Assembly: GCA_947179485.1 (NCBI GenBank)
Contig: OX359250.1
Location: 32,374,654 to 32,438,653, forward strand
DNA: 64,000 bases
Origin: Allacma fusca
Lineage: Eukaryota; Arthropoda; Collembola; Symphypleona; Sminthuridae
Direction: 5' to 3'
Shown piece after piece: positions 39,231 to 49,605 of the stretch. The position numbers and the translations under genes were made by a program. Under the pieces are notes generated by a model. It ran no database searches, was not told where the DNA came from, and was given only the letters and a program-made list of their open reading frames with translations. The stretch's first letter is position 1. Every line of letters begins with the position of its first letter.

Positions 39231-40207
39231 TTAGGAGTGTTTTTATAAGAAGAGCAGACTGTACTAACGGAGAGGTTGGACGGAGGATGGATTTCTGGGA
39301 AGGACATGGCATGCAGTATTTAAAGTAGTAGTTAGAACCGGTTACCTTGAAAACCTATCAGTTCTGTGTTTAATAATTAAGTAGCCCCTGTGTTAGTTCT
39401 CGAGGTCCGGAGAAAGCCACTATATCGATGTATGTATAATGAAAGAGGGAAAAAAGTTTTGTGCCATGCTCACTTAAGTGGTTTACCAAATTACATACAC
39501 GCTCGTGAGACAACATCCAGGACTGGTTCTCAAAATGTAGACTTGTATGTTTAATTGAATTTGATCTCAGGATTTTTTAAGTGCTTCTCATCTCCATCCT
39601 TCTGGCTTAATAAATGCTAACGAAAAGGCAACTAACGAAAACTTTCATCATCCCTTCGATGATTAGATAAAAAGGTACTTTTTCCCAGACCCTGTCTCCT
39701 CATGCATGCTTTTTATCTTAAAGGCAGCTTATTATGTCCTGTGCAAATAGCGAAGTAAAAGTGAAAATTCTCTTGTAGAGGAATAGAGAGAGAGAGAAAA
39801 AGAGACTACTCCCTGGATTTTTTCCCTCCAGCTAGGAAAACTTGGGGAGGACAAGTAACAAGCTTGGAGTGAGTGTACATAAATGTAAGTAGTCAGTGAG
39901 TGGTAGCAACAGGGCGTATGAAATTCTACCACGCTGCCATAAGGTCTCAAAAGCTTGTTAGTCCCACTTTTCAAAAAACTTACATTTTTATCACTTTTTC
40001 CCCTTATTTAATCGCAGTCAAAGAATCCATTCAAAATTACAGTCTCAATGCAAACTCAATGAATTCTTAGTTTTTAATGGGCCATTCATCCCCTCTACTA
40101 TTTCCTCTGCAGTGGATTCTCATACAAAGGACTCTCAATGTAAGAGACTCGCTTGCAACACCATGGTCAGTTATTTTAAGGGCGTACAATGTTTCCCAAC
40201 CTTGAAG

Positions 40208-40510
40208 CATATTTTGCCTATATTACTGTAATGTTAAAAATCGTAATTTCCCTATATCACTGTAATGCTAAAAATCGTACTTTCCCTATATCAGTGTAAT
40301 GCTAAAAATCGTACTTTCCCTATGTCAATGTAATGCTAAAAATCGTACTTTCCCTATATCATCGTAATGTTAAAAATCGTACTTTCCCTATATCACTGTA
40401 ATGATAAAAATCGTACTTTCCCTATATCATTGTAACGTTAAAAATCGTACTTTTCGTGACACAGTAACGTTAAAACCCGAACTCTCCATATGTTACTGTA
40501 ATGTTAAAAA
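40208..40510. repeat. 34-bp repeat array E
   Basis: About nine units of an AAAAATCGTACTTTCCCTAT subtype, close to that of array F. Confidence 0.85.
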
Positions 40511-41424
40511 GAAGACCCCAAAATTAAACTATTTCCGATGCCATTCTGAATCGGACACATGTATTCATTGCTGGAACTTCCGCATCTTGAGGGAGTATTC
40601 TGAAAAAATGTAACTTTTAACGAGATAACAATACCGCTTGAGGCAATGCTTCCACACACACAAAACGCACAACCTGTCAAACAACTGGCACCTTCGTAAT
40701 GATCCCAACTTCGTCCTTACGCCATGGTCGTTCGAAACCCTCGGAAATTCCCAGAATCAGAGGGATTTTCCCCTGGTCTTCGTAAACGAAAGCCCAAAAT
40801 AAAGTTTCCTCCCTTGACCTCTTAGGTTTTCCAAAAAGATAAATAATTTTTGCAGAAGAAATAAAAATGCCCCTGATTTTTTGGTGAGAGTCCAAAAACA
40901 CGAAGAGCAATTTCCCACGTGAAATTCTTCCAGCATTGTTAAAATTGTGCAAGGCCTCAAATGGGTTATTTCGTATCTTTCTAATACGCCTTTGTACACC
41001 ATTATTTTTTATGATGAAAGTTTCTCCACCCAAAAGATGGGGAAATTTTAATTTATTTTTAATTTTTAATTATCACGCATTTCCCACCGCTGCTCCCAGC
41101 CCCACCATGTATGAAGGGCATCCTCGTGTGTGGAACTAGTAATGGGACATCCAGCGTTCAAATTTAAGGGAAAGTTTTGTTTGAATTTGAAGGCTTATTT
41201 CCTCTCGGTGTTTTTGTGGAGGAGAGAATTTATTGGACATTTGCACAGAAAGTAAATTGAACAGAAAGAGCTGATAAGGCTCGGGAAAAATTTTTAAATT
41301 ATGGGAGGAGTGCTTCTCAATTCAGTACACTTGAATGAGTAGGATAGCAAGGGATGATTATCTTCTCCCAAAAAATACCATTTGTCTTCCACTTTCTAAT
41401 TTTTTAGTGCCAATCTCTCAGCCA

Positions 41425-41797
41425 GTGTTAATAATCGTGTTTTACCTATGTCACCCTTGTGTTAAAAATCGTACTTTCCCTATATCATCATAATGTTAAA
41501 AATCGTACTTTCCCTATAGTGTCGTAATGTTAAAAATCGTACTTTCCCTATAGCACTCCAACGTTAAAAAACATGTTTCCTCAATGTTACTACAATGTTA
41601 AAAATCGTACTTTCCCTATAGCACTCCAACGTTAAAAAACATGTTTCCTCAATGTTACTACAATGTTAAAAATCGTACTTTCCCTATATCAGTGTAAAGT
41701 TAAAAATCGCATTTTCCCTATAACACCCCAATGTAAAAAATCATATTTTTCCTGTGCTACTCTAAAGTAAAAAATCGTATTTCTCCTGCGAAAATGT
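41425..41797. repeat. 34-bp repeat array F
   Basis: About eleven units. A two-unit block beginning GCACTCCAACGTTAAAAAAC occurs at 41553 and again at 41621, 68 bp apart, so two 34-bp units were duplicated together. Confidence 0.85.
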
Positions 41798-43203
41798 AAT
41801 ATTAAATTCTAAATGAGTTGATCGAGGTGACAGAGAGCTATAAACCCCAACCTGGGACTCATCCAGGAATCCTCAAAAGAAATAACAGAACGTCGAGCAC
41901 CATCTCCCAGGAAAATTTCAACGACTAGTAAAAAAAACTGCCCAAGACCGAGAGAGGGCTGAAAATCCAGGGAATTTCCAGAAAGAGAAAAGAAATATTT
42001 ACCGTGAAAGTATTTTCGAGGTTTTATCTCCCTCAATCGGATTTTCTTGGCAACTCAAAAATCCTTCCACCTTCAAAACCTTTTTTTTTAAATTCCGCAA
42101 GAGGGAGTTTGAATTTTGAAAGAAACATCTCCCCTTTCCCTTATGATTGAAGAGTCTGGCTAAATTTTCATACGCGGAAAGTTATGTTATTAATTTCCGG
42201 AGAGTGCTTTCCCTTTTCCCAATTCCGTTACCTTTTAATTAAATTGAAAGCTACAACGCAGGGATGAGAGTCCGAAAATGTGGGAATCCAAAATCCTGGA
42301 AGAGCTCTACTTATAAGATTTTCAACCCGCAAAAGATCTCTCTTCCTCAGGAAATGTCACAGTCATTTTTTTCTTGTAATAATACGCTCTTAAAAATCCA
42401 CAAGCTCTTAACATTTGTCACATATTAAAAGTACATTTTCTGGTTAAAAAAATTAATCCCCTAAAATTCTACAAAAATCCTCCAAAATCCACACCTCGAA
42501 TTAATATCTTCGTCCTGTGACCCCAAAATTTTGATTTGGGTCAAAAAAAAAATTTTAACCACAAAACTTTATTTGTTTTTATAAAATATAATTTTTGAAA
42601 AATAATTTTATAATAATTAAAAATAAAAACCATTATTAAAGAAAAATTTTACTGCAGCGTTAAAAAAATTTCTGGGGTCATTTATCTCTGCTTATTTTCA
42701 AAATTTTGACCCCTGTGACCCGGAAAATTTTTCTAAAATTTTAAGGGTAATTTTACAAAAACTGGGGGACTCAAATATGTCTGGCAAATGGGGACTGCAG
42801 GGGCCGGAAAATATTTCCTGGCACTGTACACAAGGATGAGTAATTTTTGTATGTATTTATATTGAGGGCTGGGAAAACTCTGTAGGGCTTTTACATGTAA
42901 TGCACATTTATAATGCATGGCTGGCAAGGAGTCATTTCTTTGGAGGGATGGGAGCACTTTAAATGATTACGTTTTTAACAAGGGACAACTTGTGTGGAGG
43001 GATTAGTGACGTCTGGAAATGTAATTGTTTACGCAGCACTTGCAGTCATTGACTTAGTTTGAAGGATGGGTCTGGAAATATGTAGTTTCATGGCCTCAAT
43101 TTAAATTAATTTTTTTGAAACCCCCAATTTCTATTTAACAAGACCTTATTCCCTGAGTAATAAAATTTCAATTAGGACACTCTCTGCTGAATAATTTTAA
43201 TTT
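41798..43203. other. AT-rich 3' flank of ZMYND10
   Basis: Between array F and the ZMYND10 stop. Mostly AT-rich with the degraded CTGTGACC repeat at 42480-42735. No second gene recognised. Confidence 0.55.
42480..42735. repeat. degraded CTGTGACC-type repeat downstream of ZMYND10
   Basis: CTGTGACCCC near 42515 and CCTGTGACCCGG near 42713 sit in AT-rich DNA with GGGTCA half-sites. This is probably a decayed member of the 58-kb family. Nothing else is recognised here. Confidence 0.3.
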
Positions 43204-43209
43204 TTTAAT
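43204..43209 (-). terminator. candidate poly(A) signal of ZMYND10
   Basis: ATTAAA on the minus strand about 77 bp after the stop codon. The flank is very AT-rich and other ATTAAA matches occur next to the stop, so the true signal is uncertain. Confidence 0.25.
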
Positions 43210-43285
43210 GCACGAAACAAAACGCTTGGAATGGAGCAAACTTGTAAAAAAATTGAAATTATTTTTTAAAAAATTTTAATTTAAT

Positions 43286-43346
43286 TTATGACGCCATCAA
43301 ATCACAAATTTTCTTGTGACTGTTCCAGTGACTCACTTGACATTGT
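43286..43346 (-). CDS. ZMYND10: ZMYND10 exon 8 (end of MYND finger, stop)
   Basis: Codes for QCQVSHWNSHKKICDLMAS followed by TAA at 43286-43288. It supplies the last Cys, the HWNSH histidine and the final Cys of the MYND finger. The acceptor is TTTTTTCCAG. The intron before it is only 99 bp. Confidence 0.97.
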
Positions 43347-46300
43347 CTGGAAAAAATGGGAAATTATGGGTTAATAAAATATCTGCAAAAAAAAATTTTT
43401 TTTCAAGGAAATTTTTTCTCAAATTTTTTTATAATTAGAACTTACCTACTACAATACCATTCATTTTTGCAACGGGAACATCTCTTGCTGGCAGTTTCCC
43501 CACATTTGGCGCATTTTGATGGGGGCAAAACCGCCTCGAGGTTTTCAAAATTGTAAGTGTCAGAGAGTCTGGGGAAACAAAATTTTAAAGAAAAAATCTG
43601 AAGATTTTTTTTTTGAGGGCTCAGAAATAGTTTTGAGAAGTTAAATATGTTATTTTAAAATTTTGCAGGATATTTATTTTTTAAATGTAAAATTCTTTAA
43701 AAATTAAATATGCAAGGGAAAAAATATGAATAATTTTTTAAGAGTTGTTGAATTACTTTTGGGCTTTGGCCATCATAAGGTCCCTTGAGGGCTGAATCAA
43801 TTCTTTTCTGTAAGTCTCCATGAGTCGGTCCATATCCCTTGTAATTTCCGCCTCCAAAACGGGCCTCATCGCAGAAACCATTTCAAGGATAAGAGGTGAT
43901 TTTGGCGGAGGAGAAGAGAAACTACCGATGGCAAGTCCGTCCAACCAAGTAGTGAAATGATTGAGTAAAGGAATTTGATCGACAGTAGTCTCGTGAAGGA
44001 GCGGGCGAAGTCGAAGTAATTGATCTTTACGGAAATCCGTCATATCGTACATCGCTATCACGCGTGAGTTCATCAGCACTAAAAAATTGAATCCGTTTTT
44101 TTTTCTTCACACATAAGTCAACACATCAAAACACCCTTTACGTCCCCCCCCCGTCAAATAATAATCCCATAAGGGAAGAACTCATCCACAACTGTTTAGT
44201 TCCAACGAAATATTTTTATTTTGTAAAATTTACCTCCTTGACCCAGGTCAATATTTCAGGTCAAGAACGAAATTTTTCCAAGTAATAAAGTTAGAGCCCA
44301 AATAAAAAACCGAAATATAATTTTGTCATTTCAAAAAAAAATCCTTAAAAGAAAAATTATAAAAAATTCCGTCCGTGACCCCGTTGACCCCATTGACCCT
44401 AAATATTGACCTAGGTCAATCAACTAAATTTTATAAAATCTGCTGAAAACTATGCCAAACTCACATAGTGACCTAGGTCGTACAGATCCCATAATACGTG
44501 ACCTGGGTCACAGATTGACCTACGTTGACCCAGGTCAATGTCAATAATTTACAAAATGAAAACAACCTACGAAAATAATATTCCCCCTGACCTGTCTATA
44601 TTATTTAGTTACGAGCTCAAAAATAATATTTTCAGATTCATTTTCCCTCACGTTGAATTTATCCGTCTTTGACCCGATTGACCCTAATATTGACCCAGGT
44701 CAATTCATCTTTCAAAATCCCACTAAATTTTCTCACCAGTCCTTACACTAATAATTACTTACTCCCTTAATTATTCTATTTAAATTTTTGACCCCTGTGA
44801 CCTTATGACCTTTAAAGGTCAATAAAAAATCCCTACGATTTTATCACCTTCTACCCTGATTTTACTTTGTATTTTACAATATTTTCCCACCTGACCCTGA
44901 AAAAATTCTCCGAAATAGTCTCAATCAAAAACATTGCTCACTTTTTAGGAGCCAGAGTTCTTAAAAAAATTTAAATTAAATTTTTCTTTTTGGAAAAATA
45001 CTGTTTAAAAATTACATTGGTACAGAGCTAGCCAAAGTTGAGCCTCAATCTTGCCCATGACGATCCTGTCCTGAGGCCTCACATCCACCCATTTCTGCTC
45101 ATCCCCATTGTACTCCTGAGTCGGGCCAGTGGGGTTAGGACGGATCCAAGGTCTCTGGAGGATCAGAGCTGTCAAGAGCATTGGAGTGTCCGAGGAAACT
45201 ACGAGACGTGGAATAACTTCCCCTGCAACACTTGAAATAAAGTACATAATTTCCTTTAATATGAGTCCTCACCGCCCCCCTCTCCCCTCCCCCATAAGAT
45301 TATCATTAAACGAGCTCTCCCTATTATCCCCTCCCTATGATCTCTCCTCCCTGCGTCGGGTCCTAAATACAGGAAAAATTCCTCATTTCACCAGCGAATT
45401 CCCCCGGAATACGTGTCATTTCTCAAGCCTTATTAATACCATAACAGCCTTAATTTCCCCTCAAAAATGGGAATTTCTCCCTCGAAAAATACGGGGCTCC
45501 GTCCCAACTCTCCAAAATACATTATATACAAGTTGCCCTCCAAAATCCCTCCCCCCCTCCATAAATTCCCCATTAATTTCGTCCCTACGCGTATGTACAT
45601 AAGGGACGGAGGAGATCCACAGAGTCTCGATATAACGGCCCTTTGCCCATTTATGAGTTTGTTTCATTTTATCACCTCCGTCATTCCTCCTGTTTTATCA
45701 CCCACTTCCCATCTCCCCACATCTTCTCACAGGAGTGATCACGTCAAGACGGTTTTGGCCAAATAATGACTTTTCTCAAATATTAACTCTCCCCAGTACA
45801 GTCAAAATCTGGCTGTAACTACCCCTCCCTTTAAAATAATTTTAGAAAAAAACTTGCTAGAGGAATACAAAACTTTTTGTTCATTTTTTTTTTTTTTTTT
45901 TTTTGTGCAGCAGCACTTTTACAAAATATCCACAAAAAATTCTAAACTCACCTCTCCGACTGCTCAATGATGTATCGAAGTGAGCTGAGGGCTTTGAAAG
46001 CAACTTGGAATTGAATGAGTTGGGCCTGATGTTGTAAGTCAGCGGGCTGAGACAGGGCCTTGGAATTTGTCTTTTGAGGGGGACCACTGAAATAAATGAA
46101 ATTTCATTAGGCGCTTATGAAATGAGACCCGGATTGAGTACACTCGAGCCAAGATTGAATTGAAATGTTATAATCATGTAATTATCCCAACTATCCTGGG
46201 AAATCAAGTGTGATCATCAAGATCAAGCTACCCTCTGCTCTAAAATACTCTCTCTCTCAAAAAATACTGTCTGCTCCAATAAGGAAGGAGCTCTTTGGAC

Positions 46301-49279
46301 GAAAACTGCTCTCACAAAGCTGTACCACTTCCGAGTGTTTATTAAAAAGGGTTTCTTGTTCAAATAAATCCTGTACTAGGGGCTAACGTTGTAGGGTGAA
46401 TCTACTTTATTTACACTTATGGGAAATAAATTTGGGATTTTTTTTTTAGTAAGAAGACTTTTGGTCTATGGTGAGGAAATTTTTTTCTGGCTGAAACTCC
46501 TTTGAGGAGGCAATCGAGATATATGTAACTTTCAATACGTACATTATTACTCCTGGAGTTGCTTACTAATCCGATGGGAATTGAGTCATAATAGTAGCAA
46601 CGACTGTGTACAGTGGTTATTTAAACTCTTGCATGTTCAGGGTCCTTGGAAAAAATTAGAAGGTCCTCAGATGGAGAGAAAGCAAAAGAGAAAGCAAAAG
46701 TGAAAGCAAAAGAGAAAGCAAAAGTGAAAGCAAAAGAGAAAGCAAAAGTGAAAGTAAAAGTGAAAGCAAAAAAGAAAGCAAAAGAGAAAGCACAAGAGAA
46801 AGTGAAAGCAAGAGAGAGTATCATTTTGCCCCTAAAAACTACACATGTTCCATTTATGTCACACAGGGTCATTATTAGGTCCATTGTAATGTGAGTTCCA
46901 GGACAAGCTCACTTATAAAAAAAGTTTCCGTAATAACGAACCTTCCATGACAGTTGTTCCGAAATGACCCCGCGGAACATTAAGAGCGAAATGAGCTCGG
47001 GAAAGGGCCGGCGATTGTGTGTATTTTTATGTGTTCCATGGACTGTAAAGGGAGTCAACGTAAGCATAAAATCCCTCAATAGGACCAAACCTCCATGTGT
47101 AAGGGGGGTGGAGAGAAAGTAAATTAAATTCATACATATGTATAGGAATTTGTATCGGCTCCGGCCTCCCTTCCCCAAATACACACTGGAATAGACAACC
47201 AGGGTCCGGATGTCTACTCAAGTCTACTCAAGTCTACTCAAGTCTACTCAAGTGTAGATAATGGGAAATTGTGGCGATCTCCCCTGAATACGTATTTCTC
47301 TCTCGACCCACGCACTTCCACCATGGACGTGCCAACTCAGGAAGTTAGGCTGTGTTTGTTGTGCCAAGAGGCCTCTCGCTACAACGTACTCGGAGGAAAA
47401 TACTTTCCCTTAATTTTCCCGATATTTGTAGTCGAGTCTCAGAGGGGTGGAGAGCTTTGGAGAAGAAACTTCGCTATAGCGGTCTCTCTGGACTTGACTT
47501 TCCAGTGCTGATAATGCTTAAGGGTAGGGTAATTTTTTACGTTTTTTTTTTTTTTTTTTTTTTTAACAGGGAGAGGGACTGTGGAGACTGACCGTTGTAG
47601 CGAGAGTTTTGGGTTCAAATAGAGAAATAGCGCGTACGTTGCGAGAAGCGTGTTGAGGGCATGAGAGCAGTAGTCGATAATGTCGAGGACGGAATCTCCC
47701 AGACTCTCCGCCGCATCCTCGTGATAGAGCACTGTCTCGATGAGATTGATGCAGGTGGCTTCATGGTGGAGAATTGCATGGATGGAGAAACTACACTGCG
47801 GATTTTCCTTGAGTAATTTCGGGAATATCAGAGCCCTCCAGAGCTCCACAAGGACCAGGTCATGTACCAAAACTGGCAGCTGCGTCAGATTATTAAAAAA
47901 ATTGTTTTAACACCCTCTGGGAAAAATGTCTCGTTATAACGGACCTTTTTTTAGTGTAGTATTGGGAAGAATAGCTGGTGATCTGGGAAGAGATCCGATT
48001 TGACAGAATTGTGGGTAATGTACGAAAAAATAAAGGGCTATTAGAAGGGGGTCCGTTATAACGAGGTTGTAATCCTGAGCTTATGAGTGGTCAAATTAGA
48101 GGAAGGATTTTACCTTCTCAAACGAGATGAGCATCTCCTTGACAGTTTCCTCCCGATTCGAAAGCGCCTGGACTATCGCTTGCATCGTGAGCTTCTCGAT
48201 GCGATCGTGTTTCTCGAGCCATCTGAAAACATTCAAATACATACATACAGGACTCACAAGGAGAGGTTTTTCCATGGCATTAAATTGTTATGCAACAGCA
48301 AAAAAAACGTTTCACTTTGCCCCACGTCTGCCGCTAGAGGTCGCGGACTTAAAATCCCAAAGTTTAACAGCACCCCCCCCTGTCTCAATATAAAATTTAC
48401 ATGTTAAATCCCATAAGGAATTTTCATTTTTGAATTTCGAGGGTAAATTGACATGGTTGAATGAAATCTCAAAAATTCAGAATTCAAGGATTAATATCAT
48501 TTTCGAATAGAAGCTTCCGGTAAAATTCTTCTTATTTTGAGCGCCAAACTTTCCTTTTTTATTTTGACCTCTGTGACCGAAATTATTGACCTAGGTCAGT
48601 GAATTTTAAAAACCCCCGAGGAAATTCCCCCTCAGGTGTGAAAAATATTTTGAACACTCCCGCACTTCCCCAGAGCTAAGGCACTAAAAATTTGTGTCTT
48701 CCCGCCAGACCAGCCCCTGATCCTCGTATATTTATTGTATTGACATGGACATTCCACAAATTAAATCCCTAGATTTAAAACTTTTATCTGCAGAGCAGTC
48801 CCATGTCCGGGACATAAATCACCAATGGTCACATTTTCAGGACAGAGAAGTATTAAAAACCACAATATGGAGCCTCCAGTTGTTTCAATACGCCCCTCAA
48901 AAAATAGCCATTCGTCAGATTGAACCTACATCTGGAGATTTGTGAGGGGCTCAAAAATCCAATAATTTAATCTGCCAAAATTTATTTGAAACATTCTGAT
49001 TCCTGACAACGCTTAGTCCTAACCCCCCCCCCTTTTTTTTTTACAAAAAATCCTCCAAGGAGCAACTCTCCCTATAACGTACCCTCCTCCAAAATCTTAC
49101 TTTACTATTCTATCCAGACTGGGCTGTGCTGTAAACGTACAAAAATATTTTTTATAAAAAAAAAATAATGAACCCTACCTTAAAGATCCAAGTTCGTGAA
49201 CATTTGAGGGATGAATGGACTGAGCGAAAGCCTCTATCTCAATAGGAGTTAGAATATCCACTCTTGTAATTTGATCCAT
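43286..49279 (-). CDS. ZMYND10: ZMYND10 ortholog, complete eight-exon gene
   Basis: Zinc finger MYND domain-containing protein 10 acts in the cytoplasm with chaperones and partners such as LRRC6 to preassemble axonemal dynein arms for motile cilia and sperm flagella. Spliced exons 49179-49279, 48114-48222, 47638-47879, 45952-46086, 45016-45230, 43757-44078, 43446-43568 and 43286-43346 give 435 residues; the human protein has 440. All seven introns are GT-AG and every phase joins cleanly. Family landmarks are in order: an IEKLTMQAI block, HHEATCINLIETV, SVLDIIDYC, FKALSSLRYI, AQLWLALYQLL, and a C-terminal MYND finger with Cys at about 394, 397, 405, 408, 414, 418 and 430 and His at about 426, nearly the same numbering as human. 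The ATG has A at -3 and G at +4 and is the first after an in-frame stop at 49346-49348. Identification rests on recalled family sequence, not a search. Confidence 0.97.
43446..43568 (-). CDS. ZMYND10: ZMYND10 exon 7 (first part of MYND finger)
   Basis: Codes for LSDTYNFENLEAVLPPSK and then CAKCGETASKRCSRCKNEWY and CS. This holds the first five zinc-binding Cys of the MYND finger. The acceptor is TTGTTTCCCCAG and the donor GTAAGT. It ends in phase 2 inside the Arg before the sixth Cys. Confidence 0.98.
43757..44078 (-). CDS. ZMYND10: ZMYND10 exon 6
   Basis: Codes for 106 residues from LMNSRVIAMYDMTDFRK through DQLLRLRPLLHE and TVDQIPLLNHF to SRDLMMAKAQ. It corresponds to the human segment [20 protein letters not shown] and the following helices. 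The acceptor is TTTTTTAG and the donor GTAATT, the same donor hexamer as exon 5. Confidence 0.96.
44160..44830. repeat. AGGTCA half-site cluster in ZMYND10 intron 5
   Basis: Degenerate AT-rich repeats with frequent TGACC or GGTCA half-sites, including the palindrome ATTGACCTAGGTCAAT at 44405-44420, GTGACCTAGGTCG near 44468 and TGACCCAGGTCA-type copies near 44243, 44530 and 44690. It resembles the 58.1-59.0 kb array and a single copy at 48587-48598. Confidence 0.6.
45016..45230 (-). CDS. ZMYND10: ZMYND10 exon 5
   Basis: Codes for 71 residues, including TPMLLTALILQRPW and KIEAQLWLALYQ (human KLDGQVWIALYN). The acceptor is TTTCAAG at 45231-45233. The nearby TTGCAG would break the frame, whereas TTTCAAG restores a gap-free match in length to human. 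The donor is GTAATT. Confidence 0.95.
45884..45904. repeat. poly-T tract, ZMYND10 intron 4
   Basis: About 21 T just inside the intron, some 50 bp below exon 4. On the gene strand it is poly-A. Confidence 0.9.
45952..46086 (-). CDS. ZMYND10: ZMYND10 exon 4
   Basis: Codes for 44 residues ending AFKALSSLRYIIEQSE (human IALKALSVLRYITDCVD). The acceptor is TTTATTTCAG and the donor GTGAGT. Phases are 2 in and 2 out. A T21 tract lies in the following intron at 45884-45904. Confidence 0.95.
46672..46812. repeat. 12-bp GCAAAAGAGAAA minisatellite
   Basis: About twelve units alternating GCAAAAGAGAAA and GCAAAAGTGAAA. Because the period is 12 both strands give low-complexity frames (Lys/Ala/Glu on plus, Phe/Ala on minus), which I do not call genes. 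It lies in ZMYND10 intron 3. Confidence 0.9.
47213..47252. repeat. 10-bp TCTACTCAAG repeat
   Basis: Four exact tandem copies of TCTACTCAAG in ZMYND10 intron 3. Confidence 0.95.
47450..47620. mobile_element. second MITE-like element, ZMYND10 intron 3
   Basis: CTTCGCTATAGCGGTC at 47469-47484 faces GACCGTTGTAGCGAGAG at 47590-47606, an imperfect inverted repeat of the same GTTATAACGG type. A T23 tract (47542-47564) lies in its middle. The element ends about 30 bp inside the intron from the exon 3 donor. Confidence 0.4.
47638..47879 (-). CDS. ZMYND10: ZMYND10 exon 3
   Basis: Codes for 80 residues including LVLVELWRALIFPKLL, HHEATCINLIETVLYHE and SVLDIIDYC, the most recognisable core of the family. 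The acceptor is GACGCAG. The donor chosen is GTACGC at 47636-47637, because only this gives the phase that joins exon 4. The frame happens to stay open beyond the donor into a poly-T tract, which is not coding. Confidence 0.96.
47910..48075. mobile_element. MITE-like element in ZMYND10 intron 2
   Basis: A perfect 16-bp inverted repeat, CTCGTTATAACGGACC at 47930-47945 and its reverse complement at 48050-48065, encloses about 104 bp. It occupies more than half of a 234-bp intron. TIRs containing GTTATAACGG are familiar from pogo/Tc1-type DNA transposons and their non-autonomous derivatives. There is no coding capacity. Outer boundaries are approximate. Confidence 0.6.
48114..48222 (-). CDS. ZMYND10: ZMYND10 exon 2
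   Basis: Codes for WLEKHDRIEKLTMQAIVQAL and 16 further residues ending FEK. This is the conserved early helix block (human HENLEKLNMQAI). The acceptor is TTTTCAG just above 48222 and the donor GTAAAA lies just below 48114. It ends in phase 0. Confidence 0.96.
48587..48598. repeat. isolated TGACCTAGGTCA palindrome, intron 1
   Basis: A single palindromic copy preceded by CTGTGACCG, exactly as in the units at 58 kb. It marks a dispersed copy of the same repeat family inside ZMYND10 intron 1. Confidence 0.55.
49179..49279 (-). CDS. ZMYND10: ZMYND10 exon 1 (N-terminus)
   Basis: Codes for 33 residues beginning MDQITRVDILTPIEIEAFAQ plus two bases of a split Arg codon. The donor GT lies at 49177-49178. 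The TPIEIEAFAQ stretch matches the poorly conserved family N-terminus, and the exon joins exon 2 in phase 2. Confidence 0.9.
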
Positions 49280-49449
49280 AATTGTGGGGAGAATTTCCCC
49301 AAGTTCCAGCTCAGGACGGGGAAAATGTGAAATATCAGAAAGCGCTTATACTTGACAAGAGAGACAATGCCTGAGCAAATGAGACCCCAAAGTGTAGTTT
49401 GTGTGAGTAAATCCCTGTAATTTTTACTTGTAATATTCCATATCACAAG

Positions 49450-49473
49450 CCTTCCTTCCTTCCTTCCTTCCTT
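49450..49473. repeat. (CTTC)6 microsatellite
   Basis: Tetranucleotide run about 170 bp upstream of the ZMYND10 ATG, inside the likely promoter or 5' leader. Confidence 0.95.
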
Positions 49474-49605
49474 GCTTTTGCCTCAGCTCTTCCAACAACC
49501 CAAGTGAGCTCTGCTTTCCTATTTTTTTTGTCTCCTCTCTTTTCCCAGTTTTTTTTTTTTAAGAAACCCAAAACTTTACCCATTAAGATTGTTTGATCAA
49601 TCATC

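Noticed and set aside
40677-41033. 118-codon minus-strand open frame between arrays E and F
   Set aside because: Protein-like by eye, but another frame on the same strand is open over the same bases, there is no recognised family, and no splice or promoter support.
35370-41797. CRISPR-like arrays (34-bp period)
   Set aside because: The units are head-to-tail with no unique spacers, there are no cas genes, and the DNA is eukaryotic.
45884-45904. Poly-T as the tail of a retroposed gene or SINE
   Set aside because: No SINE body, pol III box or target-site duplication is visible; it is treated as a simple tract.
46646-46894. Lys/Ala/Glu-rich frame resembling a histone H1 tail
   Set aside because: It is produced by a 12-bp GCAAAAGAGAAA repeat inside a ZMYND10 intron, and the opposite strand is equally open.
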